A DNA stretch of 55,248 nt from Symbiodinium natans. Taxonomy: Eukaryota > Sar > Dinophyceae > Suessiales > Symbiodiniaceae. How positions within the stretch are numbered: position 1 is the first letter of the stretch; every line of letters begins with the position of its first letter. Below are positions 48,498 to 55,248 of the stretch, piece after piece. A program made the translations under genes and the position numbers. The notes under the pieces are model-generated. The model worked only from the letters and a program-made list of their open reading frames with translations, had not been told where the DNA came from and ran no database searches. The stretch lies in the NCBI GenBank assembly GCA_905221605.1, contig CAJNDS010002524.1, forward strand, positions 77,501-132,748, given 5' to 3'.

Positions 48498-48539
48498 ATG
48501 TTGCGTCCATTAGCACCTCGAGCCAGTTTTGGCAGTCGC

Positions 48540-48720
48540 TCATATATATACACACTTGTAGTTATGTGCATATACATACATATAGACCTACAAGTTGCTC
48601 AAATGTAAGATCATACGTGCATACACGCACGGGGAACCTGTTGCTGCTGTGGTGATTTGGTCCAGACGAATGCCTGGTAGCAAAAAAGTTTGGAGTTTAG
48701 GGTTTAGGGTTTAGGGGCAA
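48540..48720. repeat. TATA/CATA microsatellite and short TTTAGGG array
   Basis: TATATATACACAC and CATATACATACATATAG (48540-48600), then four TTTAGGG units (48693-48714). A short piece 48755-48799 after gcaattccag reads ASELSGHLSSRSEI-stop. Confidence 0.8.
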
Positions 48721-48812
48721 GCGCTGTTTGGAGCCATGTTTGCTGCAATTCCAGGCCTCCGAACTATCTGGGCATCTAAGTTCACGCAGCGAGATCTGAG
48801 GTCGGTCTTTAA

Positions 48813-48916
48813 ACTTACTTCGCCTTTAGTTGAACTTTAAACTTTTTGGGTTTCCTTTTTTAGTAGGAATATTGAAGTTAAAACATGTTTCCCTTTTGTT
48901 ATTGGAGGAGTAAGTA
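48813..48916. mobile_element. E9 element (copy b)
   Basis: ACTTACTTCGCCTTTAGTTG AACTTTAAACTTTTTGGG ... AGTAGGAATATTGAAGTTAA ... GGAGGAGTAAGTA; aligns along its length with 27065-27173. Confidence 0.7.
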
Positions 48917-49028
48917 TATGGTTGCAGATGAGGCTTGAGCCGTATACGCAAACAGAAATATATGCATACACAGCTGACCTTGTTCTTTGCAAGGCAACAC
49001 TGTCGTCTGACCTGGTCCCACAACCCAG

Positions 49029-49165
49029 GGACTTGCAATCGTGCAGCATGCGCACTGCGAGCCTGGCCATGCAACGGGGCGGCCGTGGCCCCGTACATCA
49101 TGCACTCAGTGCCCGCGCTTGCGGACGGCTCAGCCCTTAGCCCTTTCATGATTTGCTTGACTTAA
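49029..49165 (+). CDS. candidate terminal exon
   Basis: After acceptor tcccacaacccag, 45 codons read TCNRAACALRAWPCNGAAVA then PYIMHSVPALADGSALSPFM-ICLT-stop. All three plus frames are open for part of it, so the choice is by acceptor and residue character. Confidence 0.35.
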
Positions 49166-49259
49166 GGGACACACTGCTTCTGCCTTGGTGTCAGACAGCT
49201 GCTCCCTTTTATTGGATGCTGTGTGCCGGTTCTTCCATGCTTTCCAAAGCCTGCAGGCG

Positions 49260-49450
49260 CTCCTAGAACCCCAAACCCTGGAAACTCTAAAGAAACCCTA
49301 AAGAAGCCCGAAATCCCCGAAACTCCGAAGCCCCCAAAGCCCCCCGAAGAAACCCTAAGGAAACCCGAAATCCCCGAAGCCCCCAAAGCCTCAAGAAAGC
49401 CTAAGCCCTAAGCCCTAAACCCTAAAGCCCCACGAAAGCCTCCGCTCCCT
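49260..49450. repeat. degenerate AAACCC/GAAACCC DNA
   Basis: Loosely repeated GAAACCCTAAAGAAGCCCGA and CCCCGAAGCCCCCAAAGCC, worn relatives of the CCCTAAA repeat. Confidence 0.75.
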
Positions 49451-49454
49451 TCAG

Positions 49455-49536
49455 GCAGGGATGGAGCCTTCGCGCTCGCCCGCCGCCTCAAAGGATTTGG
49501 TGGCCCGTGGCCACAGGCAATCGGTTCACTCCAGGG
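49455..49536 (+). CDS. candidate exon
   Basis: After acceptor cgctcccttcag the frame reads RDGAFALARRLKGFGGPWPQ then AIGSLQ, donor GTCCTA. A second frame (GMEPSRSPAASKDLVARGHR) is also open. Confidence 0.35.
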
Positions 49537-49990
49537 GTCCTAGATTCTATAGGGTTTAGGGTTAGGGTTTATTTAGGGTTTAGTGTTTAGGGTGTGTGTG
49601 TGTGTGTGTGTGTTTTCTGGGCTTAGGGCTTAGGGCTTGCATTATACTTCCGGAACGTCGTCATTGAGGCCGTTTTTGGTTCTAGTAACCGCATGATTCG
49701 GTGCCTGGAAGTCTGGGGCTAGTACTTTCTTTTCGTGTCATACGTATCATTACCAGTATTTCATATCTACTCGTATCGTTGATTGGTATTGACTCCGTAG
49801 TATTAGAACTCGAACTAGTGTCGGACTGTTGACATAAGTCTTTGTATCAGTATTAGTATGAGCACTGGCACTCGTACTGCTTTTGAGGGCACACCGCAAG
49901 CTAGGCACGTAATCATCAGCTGGCTCCAGGCTAACTACGCGTGCATCATAACCCTAAACCCTAAACCCTAAACCCCAAACCCTAAACCCT
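49537..49990. other. TTTAGGG scraps, GT microsatellite, unique DNA
   Basis: TTTAGGG units at 49550-49590, (GT)n at 49593-49613, then GTATTAG-rich DNA (49740-49880) like 36240-36400, then CCCTAAA (49949-50000). No exon seen. Confidence 0.6.
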
Positions 49991-50027
49991 AAACCCTAAA
50001 AGACTGCCGACCGGGGATGCTCCGCAG

Positions 50028-52067
50028 GCTGTCCTCATCATGGAAGAGGCCTGCGCAATGAGGGCCCCCCGGCCTGAACCCGGGGTTTGGGGGTTTAGGG
50101 TTCAGGGTTTAGGGCCCAGAGTTCGTCCCATGATGCAAAGGAGGACACGCTGCAGCAGCACTGCCGGGGTTCTGAAACGCTTCTTTAAAACACCTAAACG
50201 TCCTAAGCCATTCAGCCCTTAGCCCTAAACCCTGAACCCTAAACCCTAGGTGCTACCGGACCTTGTCACCTTCAACACGCTGCTGAAGGTCCTTGGCCGG
50301 AGCGGCGAATGGGCGTCTCGGCAGAGGAATCTCAACTCTCGGAGTGTCGGTCCTTCCCAGCAAGCCCAACAGCCCTTAGTTGTAAGGAAGCTTAGGGTTC
50401 GTAAGGTCTAGGGTTAAGGGCACCTTGCTTCATCTTAAAGCTTCGGCCCGCTATATTTTGTTTTAGGGATGCTCCTTATTCAAGGGGCGTTGGGCTCTGC
50501 AGAGTTTCTAGAGTTTGACAGGGCTTGGGGTTGGATCCATGTCACCTCTCTCTCTCTATATATATATATATATTCATATACATACATGCATACATACATG
50601 CATATACATATACATATATATATATATGTTTACATTTATACATACTTGGGTGTGCAAGCTAGTGTAGAGGAACCCCTTAAGGCTCCCAGGCATGTATAGC
50701 TCCATGTTGAGCCTTTCGAGGGTGTTAGGGATGCTTTCTAGGGCTTGCGATTGGGGTCCATGGGGGTGCTCAGGGTTCCGAGTGCCAAGGGTTTCGAGGC
50801 CTTCGAAGAAACTTATACAAGTCCGCAAGGCAGGGGCCGAAGGTTTAGGGTTTCGGGTTTAGGGTTCAGGGTTTAGGGTTTAGCCCAGATGAAAAGGTGT
50901 CTTCACCCTGATGCATAGGTTTACCCTCAGTGTGAGAATGGGGGCTCTTGGGGTTTACCCTAGACTAAACCCCAAACCCCAAACCCCAAACCCTAAATCC
51001 AAACCCTAAACCCTAAACCCCAAACCCTAAACCCTAAACCCCAAGCCCTCATGGCCTTCATGGGGGCTTTGCCCTTCTTGTCCGAGGTAGCAAGCCTCAG
51101 CGTGCTGTGCGCCATCAGCGCAGCGACCGCCAGGCTCTTCGAAAGGTTCTGAGAGAGTAATGGAGAGGCTTCCGAAAATTCCGAAAAGAGGCTTGTAGCG
51201 TTTAGGGTATGCGGGGGACGTGTCGGCGCTTAACCGCATGGGATCAGCGTCTACGATACTGTGGTGTGGTAGTTGTGCAGATGCGTCTCCAGGCCAGATA
51301 TCATCTCGAGCAGCACGGCGGTCAAGACCTTCACCACAGGAACCCAGTCCCTGCCTTAGCAGCAACGAGTCTTTAGGGTATGGGGGTTTAGGGTCTAGGG
51401 TTTTGGGTTTAGGGTCTAGGGTTTTGGGCTGCATATGGGTAGCAGGGGTAGCGCTCGCCACTGGCCGCAAGATGTTTGGGATGCCTTTACCTAGGTTTTT
51501 GGGACATTTTCGGTTTTCCTTATATTTGGGTTTATACGGGCCCTGTTCACAGGGGCATAGAGAGCAGTTCTCTTGAGCACCACACGAGTGAGAACAGCAC
51601 ACGCATGGAAGGCTACACGGTGGGTTGCCCTCAGCCTCTAAAGGCCGCTGATGTTCGCCTGTGCCCCCGCTTAGGGTTCAGGATATAGGGTTTAGAGTTC
51701 TTAAGAGTCAGGCAGTTCGGGAAACATGCCCACAAGTGTCCCTTAGAGGATCCCTTTAGGTTCCTAATTCGCTAGCTTCCTAAACCCATTGTTCCTAGTC
51801 GAGTGAGCTGTGTATTTGTTTATCGACCCTTACGGGAACTGCCCTATCTTCCTCACTCCGCAACCAAGCCCTAAACCCTAAACCCCGAACCCCAAACCCC
51901 AAACCCTAAACCCTAAACCCGAAACCCTAAACCCTAAACCCTAAATCCTAAACCCTAAACCCAAGCAAGCCAAGCAAGCCAAGCAGCAAAAGTCAGAGCC
52001 AGGTGGCGCGAGGCATTAGGGCTCCTGTGCGCCGCGCCAGAGGGCGCTGTGCAGCCGGACGTCATCG
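50028..52067 (+). CDS. pentatricopeptide-repeat (PPR) protein, partial exons
   Basis: PPR proteins are helical-repeat RNA binders acting in organelle RNA processing. 50250-~50325 after aaaccctag reads PDLVTFNTLLKVLGRSGEW, a clear PPR helix A with its preceding Pro-Asp. 51997-52067 after aaaagtcag reads RWREALGLLCAAPEGAVQPD-VI, helix B plus the start of the next repeat, ending at donor GTAGGG. 50028-50084 after gatgctccgcag reads AVLIMEEACAMRAPRPEPG and is in phase with 50250. Other pieces between (51048-51152 ALPFLSEVASLSVLCAISAA; 51281-51376; 51553-51674 GIESSSLEHHTSENSTRMEG) may belong. Exon order and missing repeats are unresolved; introns hold CCCTAAA/TTTAGGG arrays and a TA microsatellite. 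Confidence 0.6.
50545..50645. repeat. CT/TA/CATA microsatellite
   Basis: CTCTCTATATATA followed by CATACATGCATACATACATG and TATATA. Lies inside the proposed PPR gene span. Confidence 0.92.
51048..51152 (+). CDS. hydrophobic coding-like piece
   Basis: Directly after a CCCTAAA array: ATG at 51051, reading MAFMGALPFLSEVASLSVLC then AISAATARLFERF-stop (33 codons). Could be a small membrane peptide or an exon. The opposite strand is open for 191 codons over 51027-51602, partly through repeat DNA. Confidence 0.35.
   Translation, partial: LMAFMGALPFLSEVASLSVLCAISAATARLFERF
51553..51674 (+). CDS. candidate exon
   Basis: After acceptor gggccctgttcacag the frame reads GIESSSLEHHTSENSTRMEG then YTVGCPQPLKAADVRLCPRL and runs into TTAGGGTTCAGG, with a GT donor there. 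May belong to the PPR gene. Confidence 0.42.
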
Positions 52068-52159
52068 TAGGGGCGCCCGGCATCCTCGAGAAAATTTAGG
52101 GTTTAGGGTTTAGGGCTTAGGGTTTAGGGTTTGGTATTCTCGGGGTTGAGAGCTTTACT

Positions 52160-52462
52160 GTGGGCTTTGTGGGGGCGTTGTGGTCAGGGTTTCGGGCAAT
52201 GTCGTCTTCCGCTGCTGTGTTGGGTTTGGGGTTTGGATTTTGTGGGGTCGAGATTGAGGTTTCAGGGCATATAGGTGGCACAGGGCCAAGACCTGGAAGG
52301 GAAGTTCGGGGCGATCGGTACTTAGGTGAGGACCCCGTAGTACACCCCAAGATGCATGAGCGCATCAAAAAATGCAAGAGTCACTGCCGTACTCTAGACC
52401 CCTACTTTCGGAAGCCCGGGCCCCGCCAAGGCCTTCAACTCCCTTCTGACCAGCACCTACAG
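52160..52462 (+). CDS. long open stretch upstream of the next gene
   Basis: One plus frame is open from 52160 to 52609. Within it, SSSAAVLGLGFGFCGVEIEV and HERIKKCKSHCRTLDPYFRK look gene-like. The frame would then cross an E5 element, so the real exon likely ends before 52463. A GTGAGG donor and an acceptor both occur at 52325. Confidence 0.33.
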
Positions 52463-52798
52463 AGGCGCACTGGCTGCTTGCTGCCTTGCTGCCTTGCCTG
52501 CAACGCATATGGGGGGTTTCCGAAATTTGGGGCACCTTTTTGGGGCCCTTGGTTAGAAGGGAATACTACCATTTTGGGGGGTCTATTTCGGGGTCCCCTA
52601 TGTTCGTAAACCCTCATATTGTCCGTTCTGCAGTGGATCGTGCCCTTCGAGGGAGCAATGCGTTCTAGGTCATCTGATCTTGCGTCAGCCTTTGCTGTGT
52701 CACGCACCCGCGGCCGGCAAACTCCCCTTGGCTCAATGCGTAGACTGGAGGAGATCTTGTTGTTTGTTTTGCTGTTGCTTCTGGATACTGCCTGGTAA
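52463..52798 (+). CDS. two-exon model with an E5 intron; C-terminal membrane tail
   Basis: Exon 52463-52515 after gcacctacag reads AHWLLAALLPCLQRIWG and ends GGG|GTTTCC. Exon 52634-52798 after gtccgttctgcag, in phase, reads WIVPFEGAMRSRSSDLASAF, AVSRTRGRQTPLGSMRRLEE, then ILLFVLLLLLDTAW-stop. The last 14 residues are a strongly hydrophobic tail, suggesting a tail anchor. The 118-bp intron is exactly an E5 element. Family unknown. Confidence 0.5.
52516..52633 (+). mobile_element. E5 introner-like element (copy e)
   Basis: GTTTCCGAAATTTGGGGCAC ... GTCTATTTCGGGGTCCCCTA ... TTCGTAAACCCTCATATTGT .. CTGCAG. The left ATATGGGGGGTTTCC is inverted at the right as GTAAACCCTCATAT. Confidence 0.78.
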
Positions 52799-53010
52799 TA
52801 GAAGTCGCCCAAGTCATGCGAGTGGTCCAAGCTAGTTTTGCTATTCATTCTGTCAAACCTGGCGGCACTGGCATTCTGTGTTTGTCGTGTTTCACCCCTT
52901 TGTTTCCTCTCCTCCTATCTTTGAGGATGTGACGTTGGTGTCTGCATAGGGAATTGCGTGTTTTTTGAGTTGATCAGACACGACAGTCAGGCCAGTGAGA
53001 CAGTACCGTA
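52799..53010. other. 3' flank, no gene seen
   Basis: T-rich, no repeat family recognised. Confidence 0.5.
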
Positions 53011-53268
53011 GTGACTGTCATAGGCCAACGCAATGCTACAGCCCCTAAGGTACCTTTGTGCAGACACCGACAAGGGGGCCCTTTCTGGAAAAAAAGGAAC
53101 GCAGCTAGTCAACATGACAATGCGTCTGGATTGAGCTTCTGCTATGAGCTAGTCGGCGACAATTTCACAGTTTCAGCTGCTTTGCTTTTGAAGGAAGGGC
53201 CCCATTCGATTTCACAACCTATACTAGCTAAATGCGCGGGGAATGCTTCTGAGTGCCCTAAGCCCTAA
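53011..53268 (+). CDS. candidate coding piece
   Basis: 86 codons open; the second half is gene-like: NASGLSFCYELVGDNFTVSA then LLLKEGPHSISQPILAKCAG. The stop is in a CCCTAAA-type unit. Exact exon start unknown. Confidence 0.4.
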   Translation: MTVIGQRNATAPKVPLCRHRQGGPFWKKRNAASQHDNASGLSFCYELVGDNFTVSAALLLKEGPHSISQPILAKCAGNASECPKP

Positions 53269-53753
53269 ACCCTAAACCCCAGACCCTAAACCCTAAGTAA
53301 ACCCTAAACGTCTAGTGGCAACGTCAACACCAAGGCGCGCTGGACATGGCGAAGTGTCTCTAAAACTATAGCACCCAGTAGGTGTACCCCATACTCTCAG
53401 GTACCTGACGTTATGACTAGGATACTCGAACCCTCAGAGGGGACACAAGAATAAACCCTAAACCCTAAACCCTTGGAAGTCTACCTCCAAAATCGCTGAC
53501 ACATTCCATCCAACGAGGGAGTTGCCAGGCCGAACTGCTTGAAGATGCCACTTGATGTGATAGGATGTAGGGTTTAGGGTTTAGGGTTTAGGGTTTAGGG
53601 GTTAGGGTTGACTTTGTTAGTTTCTAGGATCTTGTACTGTGCTACATGACGCTAGGGTTTATAGCAGATCTTTCAGAATGGTTGGGTGTTAAGGTTGAAA
53701 CAACTGATAAAAAAAAGCCCTAAACCCTAAACCCTAAACACTAAATCGCAAAG

Positions 53754-53853
53754 TTTGGCCTGGCAGCTCTCTTGCAATCTTCCGCTTCGTACGCGTCTTG
53801 GCGAGCCATGAAGCCCGAACCCGGGCATGATCAGAATCTCGGCACTGGGCAAG
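53754..53853 (+). CDS. candidate exon
   Basis: CCCTAAA array, acceptor aatcgcaaag, then FGLAALLQSSASYASWRAMK then PEPGHDQNLGTGQ, donor G|GTTGTT, then a TTTAGGG array (53859-53893) that meets CCCTAAA head-to-head. Confidence 0.4.
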
Positions 53854-54228
53854 GTTGTTCAGGGTTTAGGGTTTAGAGTTTAGGGTTTAGGGCTAAACCC
53901 TAAACACCAAACCTAATCCCCAAACAGGTTATGGAAAGGGTTAGGGTTTAGGGGTTGAGGGCTACAACCTCTCTCGGGATGAGACAGCCTGCTGTGATTG
54001 TGATGGCCAGCGAAGCAAACCCTGAAGCCTAATGCTCCAATCCCAACGGTACTTTAGGCAACCCTACCTATAGTACTTTATCTACCCTGACAGGGAAAGG
54101 GACCCAAAAACTGAGGCACATTCCCTGTTTATAGACTACTCTGGGATATGAAGTAGCCCAAAACCTTAAGCCCTAAAACCCCCAAGCTTCCCAAACCCCG
54201 AAGCCCTGAACCCTAAACCCTAAACCCT

Positions 54229-54312
54229 GAGCTTGTCACGTTGCTTGGATGCCCTGAAGCACTCCCTTGCAAGGATCTGGTCGCTGACAGGCCCGGCCAC
54301 AGCTCTAAACCC
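54229..54312 (+). CDS. candidate coding piece between CCCTAAA arrays
   Basis: Reads ELVTLLGCPEALPCKDLVAD then RPGHSSKP-stop. No acceptor AG between the upstream array and the piece, so the border is unclear. Confidence 0.3.
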
Positions 54313-54411
54313 TGAACCCTGAAACCTAAACCCTAAAGCCTAAACCCTAATCCAAAACCCTAAGCCCTAGCCCCTAACCCTAAACCCTAAACCCTAAACC
54401 CTAAACCCTAA

Positions 54412-54533
54412 ATGGAGCTTATGTGCAGGCTAGGGGCGTTGGGTTTAGAGGCAGGGCCGCCCGAGTTCCAGCTGGCTGCCCGCCCCCGCATTCATCCGCA
54501 TTCTCTTGCATCACAGATGAGAGCTGCCCATGG
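54412..54533 (+). CDS. candidate first exon
   Basis: ATG overlaps the last CCCTAAA unit (CCTAAATGG) and opens MELMCRLGALGLEAGPPEFQ then LAARPRIHPHSLASQMRAAH, ending GG|GTAGGGTTTAGGG. Arrays on both sides (CCCTAAA left, TTTAGGG right). Confidence 0.4.
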
Positions 54534-54592
54534 GTAGGGTTTAGGGTTTAGGGTTTAGGGTTTAGGGTTTAGGGTTTAGGGTGTAGGGTACT

Positions 54593-54690
54593 GGTTGTCA
54601 CAGCTATGATCGCTTTTGGGGTACCCTAGATATTAGGTGCCGTAGCGATCCGACAAGGGACCATGATTTTGACAACCACCCCCATGAACC
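54593..54690. mobile_element. E6 element (copy b, left end shortened)
   Basis: TGGTTGTCACAGCTATGATC ... AAGGGACCATGATTTTGACAACCACC; arms inverted as in the copy at 18234-18352. Confidence 0.65.
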
Positions 54691-54860
54691 TTCAAGTACT
54701 TCCACTAAGCCCTAAGCCCTGAGTACCCCCTTTTCCCCCCCACCCAAACGACAAAGCCTATAACCCTAAACCAACCCTTAACCCTAAACCCTCATCCCTA
54801 AACCCTAAACCCCAAGCCCTAAACCCTAAACCCTAAAGGCCCCCCCATGTCCTTGAGCAG

Positions 54861-54913
54861 GCGAGCTCCTGTGGGACATCATTGTATTCCTGGACGGAAA
54901 GGCGTTGTCTTGA
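54861..54913 (+). CDS. candidate terminal exon
   Basis: After acceptor gtccttgagcag the frame reads ELLWDIIVFLDGKALS-stop. CCCTAAA before, TTTAGGG (54964-55008) after. Confidence 0.38.
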
Positions 54914-55008
54914 CAGCTTGAAGGTTCATGGGTAGCTTTTGGTAAGGTTAAAAATGGGGCCAGGGTTTAGGGTTTAGGGTTTAGGGTTTAGGGTTTAGGG
55001 TTTAGGGT

Positions 55009-55248
55009 TGTGGTAACTATGCTCCTGGTACTTGTAACCTTTGGGTAGTGTCAAGAAAGCATAAAAACTGTGGTAACCATACTTCTGGCACTTATAAACT
55101 ATGGGTAGTTGCCAGGAAGGTTGTCATTGTGGCACCTATACTTCTGGTACTTGTAACCTATGGGTAGTTCTACTAAGGTTCTACCTACAAACTCTGGGTA
55201 GAAATATGAGATTTTGTATCTATGGCAACTATACCTCTGGCACTTAGA
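55009..55248. repeat. ~59-bp tandem repeat running off the window
   Basis: GTGGTAACTATGCTCCTGGT plus ACTTGTAACCTTTGGGTAG starts near 55010, 55069, 55128 and 55223 with small changes. Short pieces resemble the inside of E7-type DNA at 3171-3205. Confidence 0.8.

Noticed and set aside
51027-51602. 191-codon minus-strand frame
   Set aside because: Crosses CCCTAAA-derived DNA (repeated KTLDPKP) and overlaps better plus-strand pieces with acceptors; kept only as a remark.

Overview
The window looks like nuclear DNA of a dinoflagellate or a close algal relative. The evidence is indirect. Plant-type telomere heptamers (TTTAGGG/CCCTAAA) are scattered through the whole 55 kb in both orientations. Many short inverted-repeat elements are present, some of them forming likely introns. 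Two short exons read as pentatricopeptide repeats, and there is a decayed LINE. No rRNA, tRNA, CRISPR, operon or bacterial-type signal was seen, and no complete dinoflagellate spliced leader was found.

The only long, certain gene is an uninterrupted 555-codon membrane protein at 12048-13715 (+). Everything else that looks coding is short (about 45-360 bases), mostly on the + strand. These pieces are typically bounded by a pyrimidine-CAG acceptor on the left and a GT or GC donor on the right. Several neighbouring pieces join in phase: 4403-6967, 10152-11229, 16586-17321, 19530-20361, 22908-23178, 24143-24401, 43055-43341, 47805-48224, 50028-52067 and 52463-52798. These models were built by eye. 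With three frames and flexible splice sites, a 30-codon open stretch after a CAG is not rare, so single exons deserve low confidence and phase-matched chains moderate confidence. Most products are unrecognised.

Layout: 1-11.3 kb, telomere-like arrays, short elements and exon chains; 11.3-13.7 kb, membrane-protein gene; 13.7-27.4 kb, more exon chains whose introns carry short elements and telomere-like arrays; 27.4-28.4 kb, broken LINE reverse transcriptase (-); 28.7-31.3 kb, purine/pyrimidine-biased DNA with a block repeated three times; 31.3-35.8 kb, a satellite zone (55-bp units, 31-bp units, 9-bp units in palindromic modules) with a 100-N gap at 35149-35248; 35.9-55.2 kb, exon chains again, including a PPR gene near 50-52 kb.

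The main discovery candidate is the intron biology. Several short-element families have target duplications of about 7-13 bp, and in some of these families the terminal inverted repeats begin with GT and end with AG. In a few cases they exactly separate two pieces that read in one frame, which is the behaviour expected of introners (transposon-derived introns). In one case (21642-21866) the inserted intron is a pure TTTAGGG array flanked by a perfect 21-bp duplication, with GC-AG splice sites lying inside the duplicated sequence. More broadly, many exon-like pieces have CCCTAAA before them and TTTAGGG after them, so introns would start with TTTAGGG and end with CCCTAAA and could fold back on themselves.
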